A model generated the notes under the pieces. That model searched no databases, had not been told where the DNA came from, and was given only the letters and a program-made list of their open reading frames with translations. The translations under genes and the position numbers were made by a program. DNA of 64,000 nt. Origin: an uncultured bacterium (GTDB taxonomy: Bacteria; Planctomycetota; Phycisphaerae; Phycisphaerales; SM1A02). Shown here piece after piece: positions 1 through 8,494 of the stretch. How positions within the stretch are numbered: the stretch's first letter is position 1; the number at the start of each line of letters is the position of its first letter. The stretch is from positions 1-64,000 of the forward strand of contig CAIXJC010000001.1 of the NCBI GenBank assembly GCA_903919715.1, in the 5' to 3' direction.

Positions 1-45
1 AACGTCGGCGACTGCTATGGCTTCCGTGTCGTGAGGAATCCGTAA
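1..45 (+). CDS. 3' tail of an SUMF1/formylglycine-generating-enzyme-like protein (partial)
   Basis: Reading frame 1 is open from the window edge and gives NVGDCYGFRVVRNP followed by TAA at 43-45. A GFRVVR ending is typical of the C-terminus of SUMF1 (formylglycine-generating enzyme-like) domains, which often end a few residues after a Gly-Phe-Arg motif. Only 14 residues are visible, so the family call is an inference and could be chance. The rest of the gene would lie left of the window. Confidence 0.4.
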   Translation, partial: NVGDCYGFRVVRNP

Positions 46-83
46 CGAGTCTGCGGCATTCGCCAACCCCAATTCGTCATTAC

Positions 84-199
84 CCCTGTTTACGGGCAAA
101 GATGGCTCATTTCTAGATCATTTTTGCCCGTAAACAGGGCATACGCATTTCGCAAGGCGATATTTGCCCGTAAGCCTTGCCCGTAAACCTTGCCGTAAA
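84..199. repeat. 17-bp perfect inverted repeat plus direct copies of TTGCCCGTAA
   Basis: CCCTGTTTACGGGCAAA at 84-100 is repeated as its exact reverse complement at 123-139, separated by 22 bp. Further right the core TTGCCCGTAA recurs at 164-173 and 177-186 and, lacking one C, at about 190-198. The cluster sits between the end of the SUMF1-like tail and the 3' end of rlmN. The stem has no clear T-run, so it does not read as a simple intrinsic terminator. The rest of 200-402 is gene-free and A/T-rich, with nothing else recognised. Confidence 0.75.
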
Positions 200-402
200 T
201 CTCAACACAGATTCAATTTCAAAAGCAAAAGTTTGAAAGTAAAAACAGACGATCCTTATTGCAAAAAAACAAGAGTATGCAAGACGAGACAGTGGAGAAG
301 TTCGCTTCCTAGAACCACTCAATCGTTTCTTGGTGATGATTAGAAATTCTCTCCCCGCAATTCTTCAATCGAGCCGAATCGACTCCCGATCTGTCACAAG
401 CT

Positions 403-1518
403 TCATTCTCTCGCTGCTGGGGGATCAATCGCGAGGCTCACAAACTTTCGCTGCCTCACACGCTCGTTGCCAAGTTGACCGCACGCGGCCATCGCCGTTC
501 TGCCCTTGGTTCGTCGACGCTTTGTGAATTGCCCATTGGCGATTGCGCGATCGACAAATGCATCAACCGTCGCATCATCGGGCGCAGGCCACGGACTGTT
601 ACGACGAGGGTTGTATGGAATGACATTCAAAGAACAGCGGATTTCCCGCAGGAATTCGCACACAGCGTCGGCATGTTCCAGCTTGTCGTTCACGCCAGGA
701 ATGAGCACATATTCCACGCAGAGCGCACTCGTCGGCCTCTTTGGAAAGTCCGTCATCGCTTTGCGAAGCATCGCCATTGGTTCTGAACGATTGATCGGCA
801 TGATCGAACTTCGAATTTCATCATTGGGCGCATTGAGACTGATCGCAAGGCCGACGCGGCGAAGTCCGTGCTCTTGGATGAACTCGCCGAGTGTACGAAT
901 GCCAGCAGTGCGGCCAACCGTCGAAACTGTGACGCGAGAACATCCAATCGCGGGTCCGTTCATGTCACAGAAAATTCGAATCGATTGCAGAACGGCGGCA
1001 AGATTGTCCATTGGCTCACCCATTCCCATAAACACAATGTTGGCGATATCAAATCCGCCAGATGCGGCGCGCGTTTCATCTTCGAATGGGTGAGGGACTC
1101 CAAAGCGTGCGACATGCAATTGTTGAACGATCTCTCGCACGGAAAGACTTCGCATCAATCCCATTTGCCCGGTCTCGCAGAATTGGCAACCCATCGCACA
1201 ACCAACTTGACTGCTAATGCAGAGTGTTCGGCTGAATCGTCCTCCGCGGTGGGGCATCGGAATGATGACACTTTCAGTTTCGAGATCATCTCCAACGGGA
1301 AGCAGAAATTTCATCGTGCGCTCATCAACTGTGTGTTGAAGGGTTGCCGGTGGATCTTTCGCCATCCACGAGGTGCGCACACCTTGGCGGTGATACGCGC
1401 GGTACGCCCCGAGGGATTCATGCTTGGATTTTCCAAGCGTGGCAGCAGCGGCAATAAATTCCTGGCTCGTCAGCGCAAGCGGATCGGGTGGCATGTTTGG
1501 CATGGCGTTCAAGGTCAT
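403..1518 (-). CDS. rlmN: RlmN: 23S rRNA (adenine2503-C2)/tRNA methyltransferase
   Basis: 371-residue radical SAM protein. The cluster-binding CxxxCxxC is at about 107-114 (GCAMGCQFC), followed by the GMGEPMDN strand typical of RlmN/Cfr. The C-terminus carries RRTKGRTAMAACGQLGN, containing the methyl-carrying second cysteine. RlmN methylates C2 of A2503 in 23S rRNA and of A37 in some tRNAs, using two SAM and an intramolecular thiyl mechanism. The N-terminal accessory domain is short, and several Met codons lie near the start, so the exact start is uncertain. It is divergent from a [2Fe-2S] ferredoxin gene about 40-55 bp away. Confidence 0.93.
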   Translation of the reverse strand: MTLNAMPNMPPDPLALTSQEFIAAAATLGKSKHESLGAYRAYHRQGVRTSWMAKDPPATLQHTVDERTMKFLLPVGDDLETESVIIPMPHRGGRFSRTLCISSQVGCAMGCQFCETGQMGLMRSLSVREIVQQLHVARFGVPHPFEDETRAASGGFDIANIVFMGMGEPMDNLAAVLQSIRIFCDMNGPAIGCSRVTVSTVGRTAGIRTLGEFIQEHGLRRVGLAISLNAPNDEIRSSIMPINRSEPMAMLRKAMTDFPKRPTSALCVEYVLIPGVNDKLEHADAVCEFLREIRCSLNVIPYNPRRNSPWPAPDDATVDAFVDRAIANGQFTKRRRTKGRTAMAACGQLGNERVRQRKFVSLAIDPPAARE

Positions 1519-1556
1519 AACGAAGCGATCATCCTAACTGCTCAACCCTTCTGGAA

Positions 1557-1973
1557 GTGCCTACACTTGGCTCCATGCATCTCAAGCGCGACGGACATGA
1601 ACACGGCCCTCCCATTGTTCCTGTGAAATTTGTTTTGGAAGATTCCGCCGGCCTGACTGGCACCGACCGAACGGAGTGGGATTTGATGGGCGGCGAGGGC
1701 GAATCTTTGCTCGAAATCGCGATCGATCACGGCATCAATATCGAACATGCCTGTGGTGCGGTCTGCGCATGCTCGACTTGCCATGTGTATGTCGAGAAGG
1801 GGATGGACCAACTGACTGAATCGACAGAAGCGGAAGAAGATCGAGTTGAGGAAGCGCCTGGTATTCAGCGCAATAGTCGCCTTGCGTGCCAATGCGAAAT
1901 TAAGGGAACAGGTCCCATCGTCGTTCGGGTTCCAGCGTGGAACCGAAATGCGGTGAAGGAAATCCCGCACTAG
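1557..1973 (+). CDS. fdx: [2Fe-2S] ferredoxin, Isc/adrenodoxin type
   Basis: 138 residues from a GTG at 1557, or 132 from the ATG at 1575; neither has a convincing ribosome-binding site. Ligands fit the adrenodoxin/Isc pattern C-x5-C-x2-C (ACGAVCACSTCHVYV) with the fourth Cys in RLACQCEI. The segment MDQLTESTEAEEDRVEEAPG is the usual acidic interaction helix. It probably carries electrons for Fe-S cluster assembly or other redox enzymes. No isc genes are adjacent. A role as electron donor for the divergent radical-SAM RlmN is speculation from position. Confidence 0.9.
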   Translation: MPTLGSMHLKRDGHEHGPPIVPVKFVLEDSAGLTGTDRTEWDLMGGEGESLLEIAIDHGINIEHACGAVCACSTCHVYVEKGMDQLTESTEAEEDRVEEAPGIQRNSRLACQCEIKGTGPIVVRVPAWNRNAVKEIPH

Positions 1974-1978
1974 TTTTA

Positions 1979-2138
1979 GCGCCTGCTGGCGCACAGCCGA
2001 AGACCCGCATCGAGTTTAGATAGAGCGCGCCTGCTGGCGCACAGCCGAAGACCCGCATCGAGTTTAGATAGAGCGCGCCTGCTGGCGCACAGCCGAAGAC
2101 CCGCATCGAGTTTAGATAGAGCGCGCCTGCTGGCGCAC
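1979..2138. repeat. 48-bp tandem repeat, three full copies and one partial
   Basis: Identical 48-bp units start at 1979, 2027 and 2075, and the first 16 bp recur at 2123-2138. Each unit begins with the palindrome GCGCCTGCTGGCGC (5-bp stem, 4-nt loop) and contains CAGCCGAAGAC. Because 48 is divisible by 3, the minus strand reads through as a repeated CAPAGALYLNSMRVFG, but that frame has no sign of being a gene. The array begins 5 bp after the ferredoxin stop codon. Confidence 0.9.
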
Positions 2139-2244
2139 AATCAAGAATTGCTACAGCCGAAGACGGTTTTCGAGTCGCACAGGATTGGAAAGACACGGTC
2201 AATCAAGAATTGCTTCAGCTGAAGACCGTTTTCGAGTCAGACAG
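2139..2244. repeat. Imperfect 44-bp direct repeat, two copies
   Basis: 2139-2182 and 2201-2244 match at nearly all of 44 positions. Each starts AATCAAGAATTGCT and ends near CGAGTC-CAG. They share the CAGC(C/T)GAAGAC core with the adjoining 48-bp array, so the two repeat families are related. The second copy ends 27 bp before the nitrilase start. Confidence 0.8.
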
Positions 2245-2271
2245 AAAAAATACACCGTTGAAATTCCAGAC

Positions 2272-3279
2272 ATGAGATACCACGCCGCTGCAATTCAAAC
2301 CGCCTTTGATTGCCCGCGCGACCGCAGCGAGATCGGCGCTCGCGTCGATCGAATGTGCGAGATGGTCGAGCAGACCCACGCGGGATACGAGCCATTCTTC
2401 GATGTGCGACTTTTCGCTTTTCCCGAATTCGCGCACGCAGCACCTGTGTACGCCACGGTCGCCGAACTTCGAAAGCACCTCGCAGTTCCCGTACCGAACG
2501 AACACATCGACAAGTACCTGAAACTCTGTCAGAAGTTGGGCGTTTTTATCCAGACTGGAACATTCATCGAAGCGCCTGCCGACCGCGATGACGTTGTCTA
2601 TAACACGACCGTTCTCTGCGGTCCGGGCGGCGTTCGCAGCATCTATCGCAAAGTGAATCCGTGGATCCCGTGGGAAGTGCACGCTTCGCCGCATGATGTT
2701 GGTGCGGATCCAGCGACGATGTTCCCAGTCGCGCAGACTGAAATCGGAAACATTGGTTGTGCGACTTGTTACGACTGGCTTTTCCCAGAAGCGACTCGTC
2801 AACTTGCATTCAATGGTGCCGAAGTCGCAGTGCGCGTGAGTGCATACATGGATCCGTGGGGTGCAACACCACCGATGGATTGGTGGACGCTTTTCAATCG
2901 TGCACGCGCTGCAGAGAACACGATGTTTGTCGTCGCTGCGAATCAAGGTGCGCAGATGACGGGATATCCTCCGTTTTCATGGCCTGGTGGATCGATGATC
3001 GTCGACTTCGATGGACGCATTCTTGCGCAGGCTGATCCCGGCCCTGGCGAAAAAGTTGTTGTCGCCCCGATCGATATTGGTGCACTGCGTGCGGAGCGTG
3101 AACGCCGACGCGGTCACGACATGCGTGCGCATCTGCGAACCGAGGCATACACATATCTCAACGCGCCGATCTTTCCACCTGCGGGCAAGACCCTCATTGA
3201 TATTGACGGGAATAATCGGCGCATTCAAGAGGGTCGCCGTGCATCGAAGAATCTTCAAGCTGGGAGAAAAGGCGGGTGA
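2272..3279 (+). CDS. Carbon-nitrogen hydrolase (nitrilase superfamily)
   Basis: 335 residues from the ATG at 2272 (MRYHAAAIQ). An in-frame ATG farther left would translate the repeat region and is rejected. The Glu-Lys-Cys triad is visible: E52 in AFPEF, K127 in IYRKVNPW and C166 in CATCYDWLFPE. The family hydrolyses non-peptide C-N bonds (amides, nitriles, carbamoyl groups). The Trp-rich substrate region (PWIPWEVH, MDWWTLFNRARAAEN) resembles aliphatic amidase or N-carbamoyl hydrolase members, but the substrate cannot be read from sequence. Its stop overlaps the GTG start of the next gene. Confidence 0.85.
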   Translation: MRYHAAAIQTAFDCPRDRSEIGARVDRMCEMVEQTHAGYEPFFDVRLFAFPEFAHAAPVYATVAELRKHLAVPVPNEHIDKYLKLCQKLGVFIQTGTFIEAPADRDDVVYNTTVLCGPGGVRSIYRKVNPWIPWEVHASPHDVGADPATMFPVAQTEIGNIGCATCYDWLFPEATRQLAFNGAEVAVRVSAYMDPWGATPPMDWWTLFNRARAAENTMFVVAANQGAQMTGYPPFSWPGGSMIVDFDGRILAQADPGPGEKVVVAPIDIGALRAERERRRGHDMRAHLRTEAYTYLNAPIFPPAGKTLIDIDGNNRRIQEGRRASKNLQAGRKGG

Positions 3280-6200
3280 GCCATCGACGGTGGATGTCAA
3301 GCGCGCTTTGCTGTTGCGCGTTTTTCTTTGCGCTCGCGCGGTGCAATGACTCGCAGCCGACTCTGCCGCCGATGACGGCTCAATATCTTGACACCCTCAA
3401 CATCGGCGCTGGATTCATGGGGCAGTTCGAATTTACAAAGGCTCAAACAGCATTTGCACAAGCGGTCGCACTTTCTCCCGACAATCCATTTGGTCAACTT
3501 GATATTGCAATCGCCGTGCTCAATCAAACGAGTGATGATGCGCAGGAGCGTGCAATTGCGCTCTTTGCGCCGCTCTTGAAGAATTCGCTCGTCGGCATAC
3601 ATGCGAGTTATTGCACGGGGCTTGCGCAACTTTTTCTCGGCCGTCCAAGTGAGGCGCTTCCATATTTTCGTGCATGTGCTGAGTCGAATCCCACTGATGC
3701 GCATGCGGCGTATTACACCGCGCAGTCGCTCGAACTTCTTGGGCAGGTTGAGCAAGCGCTTCCGTGGTATGAAAGGTCGGAACAACTCGACCCATTTCTT
3801 CGCAGCGCGGTGCTTGGATTGCAGCGCGCCTCTGCGCGACTCGGACAAACCGAAAAATCTGCCGAGATGCTTGCACTTTTTGATCGTCTTGCGAACAATC
3901 CGCGTTCAACGCTTGCGGAGTTCAAGTACACGCGGATGGGAGCGCTTGGTGAAGTCATGTTGCCGACTCCCTCAGGAAGTGTCACTTCGCACGATGGGCA
4001 AACGCTTCCATCTGGTCCGCTCTTTGCTCCACCGACTCCGATGAAAATCGCCAATTGGGAGGGACAGCGAAGGTCAAGCGGTTTGCAGTCGACGATGGAT
4101 ATCAACGGTGACGGTCAGACAGATCTGATGTGGTGGACTCGTGATGCGAAGAATCACAGATCGCTTATGCCACTCATGCCAGTCATGAAGACCAATGCAC
4201 CCGAAGCATCCGAAGCATCCGAATTTTGGCGCGCAATTCCAGATCATCCTCTTGCGCGCATTCAAGATGTTCAGCAATTGAAGTGGGGGGATCTCAACAA
4301 TGATGGCCGCATGGATGCGGTCGTTACGTCCTCAGTTGACTCGAATAGTGATGGGGCAAAGCGTACGGCGAAGACATCGTGGTACGAACAAGGCGCCAAC
4401 GACCAGTGGACAGAGCGATCATTCGGTGATTCGCTTCCGGTAGACGCCACAGTGCTGGCACTTGCAGATCTCGATCACGATGGAGATGTCGATCTGCTTG
4501 TGGGGGACACAGCGGAAGATGGCGCGAACCATCTGCGCATTCTGTACAACCGGCTTGATGGCACGTGGCAGTCTGTCGAGTTGCCGCTTGATTCTAAAGT
4601 GCGCGTGTCGAATGCTGCAATCATCGACATCGACCGTGATGGAGATTTAGACATCATCACATCGATGGAGCAATTCGCGGCTTCGCGTGCCGCGGTCTTT
4701 GTCAACGATCGTCTCTGGTCATGGACTCGCGATAACAAACGATACGGTTTATTCGAATCGCACTCGATCATGGACGCAGTCGCCTATTCACGCAACGAAG
4801 ACGGCACACCAATGCTTGCAGCGATTGAATACAACTCGTATCACGATGGAGGTCCAGCTGGCAGCCTCGCAGTTTGGGCTTTCGAGCCACAAGGTCCACG
4901 GCAGATTTCGAGTTCGTACTTTGGATTCGCAAATTGGCTCGCTGTCGTTGATGCTTCGGGAATGGGGCATCAAAACATAATGGTTGGCGGCACATTTCTG
5001 AATCGTTCGTTCAGTTTTCTTCGCAGTTCGATGGCATCGATCATTCTGTATGACGCAGCTGGACAGCCAATCGAAGAACTGACGGAGCCAATGGGCAATC
5101 GATACGACCCGCCGAAGCCTGCGATTCTCAGCGGAATCGGCGCAGTCTTGTTCGGCGATGAATTTGAGATGCGAGGTCCGGGCGAAGGTCGCGCACCAGT
5201 TGCAACGATTTCATTTCGCGGTCGCATCGATCCAGCGCAGCAGATGCGGACCAATGCAAACGGCATCGGAACATCCGCTGTCGCCCGTATCGGCGGTGAG
5301 TGGGTCGCAGCGCGGCAATTGCCTTGGAACACATCAAGTGGACAGTCCACAGATCCGTGCGTGATCGGACTTGGACTTTCGCCCGTGATTGATTTTCTCG
5401 CTATTGATTGGCCCGACAATGTCACGCAAAGTGAAATGCAAATTCCAAGGGGAGCGCACACGATCGCCGAAACCCAGCGGCAAATTTCCAGTTGTCCTGT
5501 GGTCTTCGCTTGGGACGGAACCAAGATGGGATTCGTGACGGATTCGCTCGGTGTGGGTGGCGTTGGGTTTCTCGCTTCTGTGACGCAAGACGAAAAAGGT
5601 CGTCTCTCGCCGGCCTACGCACCGCCGCGGCCGTGGGAACGCATCGCGATTTCTTCTGCCGTCATCGCCCCTCGAGATGGCAAATACGAAATCGCGCTCA
5701 GCGAACCGATGGAGGAGTTCACTGCGATCGACAGTGCTGCACTGAAGGTGTATGACTTGCCGCCAGGATGGAATATGTCGTTCGACGAACGCATGGGAAT
5801 CAGTGATCCTCAGCCGACGGGCGCTGCAATCTTCTGGCGCGAATCCATGTTGCCAGTGCATGCAACCGTTGCACACGGTGCGCTCGCTGCGATCGACCAA
5901 ACGGATGCGGTGCGCACGCAAGACTTTGTTGCGGTCGATCCTGGGGAAATCGATTCCAGATTCATCGGACGCACTTCGCAGATGTTTGCGCTCTCTCTCG
6001 AATTTCCCAAAGAAATAGCGGCGGGCGCGGGGGACCCCGTTCTCTTGATGGATGGATGGATCGAATATCCGTATTGCTCTACGACTTTCGCAATGTGGCA
6101 GGCGCACGCTTCAACGTTGGCGCCGACATTCGAAGCGCTCGATCCTGCAACGGGTTTGTGGATGACGCTCGTGAAGGAATATGGATATCCCGCTGGTATG

Positions 6201-6773
6201 CCGCGCGAAGCAGCTTTCCCAATCTCTAGAAATTCACTTCCAAAAAATTGCACCACGCTGCGCATCGTGACGAATCAAGAGTTGTATGTTGATCGATGTC
6301 GCATTGTTTGGTCGCAGCCCTGCTCGCAGGCGATCGAGCGAACGCTGCCGCTTCAGTCCGCAGTCGTGCGCGCGAGTGGATACGCACGGCGAATTCCTGC
6401 ACCGCAGCGCCGACCGATTTATGACTATGAGGCGCGCGTGCCGCTGTGGGATTGTCGCAAGCAACCAGGTTGGTACACAGCAACGGGTGTGGATTGTTCG
6501 CCGCTCGTCACTGCGATCGATGATGCTGTTGCGATCTTCGCGGCGGGGGAGGAAGTGCGTCTGACATTTGACGCTGTCCAGCCGGCGCTCGCCGCGAATT
6601 GGACGCGCGCATTTGTTCTTGATCTCAATGGTTGGTGCAAGGACATGGATTTTCTTACGGGTGATGGCGCGACAGTCGCACCACTTCCAGTGCGAGATGG
6701 ATCAAGCGCACCTTCACCCGATCGCGCCGCACTTCACGAACGATTCAATACGCGTTATGAAGCAGGGCGCTGA
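3276..6773 (+). CDS. Large exported TPR / FG-GAP / UnbV (CRTAC1-like) protein
   Basis: 1165 residues from a GTG overlapping the nitrilase stop; an alternative ATG lies at 3294. The N-terminus is a signal peptide with a lipobox-like LARC. TPR-like helices follow (about 35-200). Next come FG-GAP/VCBS calcium-type loops (DINGDGQTD, DLNNDGRMDA, DLDHDGDVD, DIDRDGDLDI, about 270-480). An UnbV/ASPIC-like segment lies near 610-720. About 440 further C-terminal residues match nothing I recognise. Family members are exported; the function is unknown. It belongs to the same type as the proteins at 13856 and 21352 but is about twice as long. Confidence 0.8.
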   Translation: MSHRRWMSSALCCCAFFFALARCNDSQPTLPPMTAQYLDTLNIGAGFMGQFEFTKAQTAFAQAVALSPDNPFGQLDIAIAVLNQTSDDAQERAIALFAPLLKNSLVGIHASYCTGLAQLFLGRPSEALPYFRACAESNPTDAHAAYYTAQSLELLGQVEQALPWYERSEQLDPFLRSAVLGLQRASARLGQTEKSAEMLALFDRLANNPRSTLAEFKYTRMGALGEVMLPTPSGSVTSHDGQTLPSGPLFAPPTPMKIANWEGQRRSSGLQSTMDINGDGQTDLMWWTRDAKNHRSLMPLMPVMKTNAPEASEASEFWRAIPDHPLARIQDVQQLKWGDLNNDGRMDAVVTSSVDSNSDGAKRTAKTSWYEQGANDQWTERSFGDSLPVDATVLALADLDHDGDVDLLVGDTAEDGANHLRILYNRLDGTWQSVELPLDSKVRVSNAAIIDIDRDGDLDIITSMEQFAASRAAVFVNDRLWSWTRDNKRYGLFESHSIMDAVAYSRNEDGTPMLAAIEYNSYHDGGPAGSLAVWAFEPQGPRQISSSYFGFANWLAVVDASGMGHQNIMVGGTFLNRSFSFLRSSMASIILYDAAGQPIEELTEPMGNRYDPPKPAILSGIGAVLFGDEFEMRGPGEGRAPVATISFRGRIDPAQQMRTNANGIGTSAVARIGGEWVAARQLPWNTSSGQSTDPCVIGLGLSPVIDFLAIDWPDNVTQSEMQIPRGAHTIAETQRQISSCPVVFAWDGTKMGFVTDSLGVGGVGFLASVTQDEKGRLSPAYAPPRPWERIAISSAVIAPRDGKYEIALSEPMEEFTAIDSAALKVYDLPPGWNMSFDERMGISDPQPTGAAIFWRESMLPVHATVAHGALAAIDQTDAVRTQDFVAVDPGEIDSRFIGRTSQMFALSLEFPKEIAAGAGDPVLLMDGWIEYPYCSTTFAMWQAHASTLAPTFEALDPATGLWMTLVKEYGYPAGMPREAAFPISRNSLPKNCTTLRIVTNQELYVDRCRIVWSQPCSQAIERTLPLQSAVVRASGYARRIPAPQRRPIYDYEARVPLWDCRKQPGWYTATGVDCSPLVTAIDDAVAIFAAGEEVRLTFDAVQPALAANWTRAFVLDLNGWCKDMDFLTGDGATVAPLPVRDGSSAPSPDRAALHERFNTRYEAGR

Positions 6774-6815
6774 CGGGGAGGCGCACATCCTGCGCGGGAA
6801 GGGCTGGTTTTCTCT

Positions 6816-8483
6816 TCAGTTGCCTGCGTCTTTTTTAGGCAGTGCATTGACTCGCGCCTGCAACATTTCAAGCTTTGTATAAAAAGCATTCGACGAGTCA
6901 ATGTCTAAGTCCTTTTTGATGAGTTGAAAAAACTGAAAAATCTTTTCGGTTTTCTCTTTGAGGATCTTGTCGCTTTCAAGTTGCTCGAAGAACGATTTAT
7001 CCTCAGTCATGATGCGCCCATAGATCGAAGCTCGATCTTCGGTGGCCACGTTCATTCCATAGCGTTCAGCAAAGCCAGTTCGTTTTATGTTCTCTTTATA
7101 AAAAGCAGGTTGATCAAGTTCTTTCGGCTGTCCAAGTCTGTACGCAAATGATTCTTCATTCGAGCTATTCCAATTCGAACCAAAAATAGGACCTCCTTCC
7201 ACGGAGAATTGTTTGTCCATCAGATGAAAGAGTTCATGGTGAATCGTTCTGAGGAAAAATTCTTTCGAACTTGGCGTCTTTGGATCGAAACTACTCAGCC
7301 CATAGCCGAATGAAATGCGTGGGAGCCAACTGAACGCTTGTCCGGCAATCTTCGCGCCGCGAAAAGTGAATGTGTCGAGGACATAGATATTTTCTACGCC
7401 CATTTTGGTGGCGATCTGCTGGGGATATGAGCACAATTCCTCGCGGACGAGATGGATGAATTGTTTGAACTCGGACAACTTCTTGTCTGTCATGTACGAG
7501 TATTCCAGTCGCACCTTGACAGGCATGGGCGGTGCGGCGGAACCTGGTTCCCAAATCACTTTCAGGCCCCATCTCTTTTCAATGAAGCGAATGTCGTCTT
7601 GGATTTCAACATCGCCTTTGATTTGGTCGGCACTATGCAGGTCGGCAAGATCGTTGAGGCAAATGGTGCGTTGTGATTCTGGAATCGTTGCGAGTGTTTG
7701 CCAAAATGCGTCGTCGAATTGCGGATCGAGCGAATGAAAAAATGATTGGACAACTTCGACTCGTTGCTTCAGCAGGGGATCACTCTTTGCCAGAGCATTG
7801 ATCTGCGCAAAGTCAAAGGGCTCCCAAAATATTTTGAAGAGGCCGTCTCGTTGATTGCTCTGTTTAAAAATCCAATTGGAAGGTTCTTTTTCAGCAGCAG
7901 CTTCGTCAAACTGGATGGTTTTCCAATGTTCAAGTCCAATCAGCGAGTCTTTGGCAGGAAGGTCAGAAAGCAGATAAGCAAAGATTGCCTGATGAAGAGC
8001 ATTCCTTGCGAGAAATTCAGTTGATGGAGTGATCGTGCTTGGCACGGTGACAAGAATCGAGTCGCTGCTTTTTTCGTAAAGGAAAGCTGGGGAGTAAGGC
8101 TTTTCTGCCGCTTTCGATGACTTGTAGATGTACTCGTTTGCCAAGACAAGCTTCTTCGGTCCATACTTCTGTATGAATCCTGCGGGGTATCTCTTGAACT
8201 CAGCCTCGATCCAGCCGACAACTTGAATTGCATTTTCGATTTGTTCCGCCTCAAGCGGCTTCACGTTATAGCTTGCGGCGAGTTTGTCGTCGCCATTCTT
8301 CCACAATTGAATGGATCCCCCAAAGTCAGCATGAAACTTCTGATCAAGCGCGATGAACCTTTGATCTTCTTGAACGATATCTCCTGCAAATGCATGTTGC
8401 GATAATGTGGCAGCGCAAACCAACGCCATAAGCCAACACATAAGCGCACCCATTACCGATGCTTGTGTGGTTTTTCTTTTCAT
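6816..8483 (-). CDS. Secreted putative zinc metallopeptidase with duplicated domain
   Basis: 555 residues with a signal peptide (hydrophobic about 11-33, cleavage near AFAGD). A gluzincin-like HELFH lies at 416-420 (RTIHHELFHLMDKQ), with ESFAYR about 35 residues later as a possible third ligand. The segment at about 42-175 aligns by eye with about 288-428, including a matching position where HELFH is replaced by HQAIF (164-168). The first copy therefore looks catalytically dead. Its start is 11 bp after the ndh stop on the same strand. Base composition is visibly more A/T-rich than flanking genes. The substrate is unknown. Confidence 0.6.
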   Translation of the reverse strand: MKRKTTQASVMGALMCWLMALVCAATLSQHAFAGDIVQEDQRFIALDQKFHADFGGSIQLWKNGDDKLAASYNVKPLEAEQIENAIQVVGWIEAEFKRYPAGFIQKYGPKKLVLANEYIYKSSKAAEKPYSPAFLYEKSSDSILVTVPSTITPSTEFLARNALHQAIFAYLLSDLPAKDSLIGLEHWKTIQFDEAAAEKEPSNWIFKQSNQRDGLFKIFWEPFDFAQINALAKSDPLLKQRVEVVQSFFHSLDPQFDDAFWQTLATIPESQRTICLNDLADLHSADQIKGDVEIQDDIRFIEKRWGLKVIWEPGSAAPPMPVKVRLEYSYMTDKKLSEFKQFIHLVREELCSYPQQIATKMGVENIYVLDTFTFRGAKIAGQAFSWLPRISFGYGLSSFDPKTPSSKEFFLRTIHHELFHLMDKQFSVEGGPIFGSNWNSSNEESFAYRLGQPKELDQPAFYKENIKRTGFAERYGMNVATEDRASIYGRIMTEDKSFFEQLESDKILKEKTEKIFQFFQLIKKDLDIDSSNAFYTKLEMLQARVNALPKKDAGN

Positions 8484-8494
8484 CAGGTGGATTT

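Noticed and set aside
1900-2202. Minus-strand frame with four copies of a 16-residue repeat (CAPAGALYLNSMRVFG)
   Set aside because: It is the antisense reading of the 48-bp tandem DNA repeat and overlaps the ferredoxin gene end; no start signal or plausible composition.
1979-2244. Possible CRISPR array
   Set aside because: The units are contiguous with no unique spacers, and no cas genes are present.
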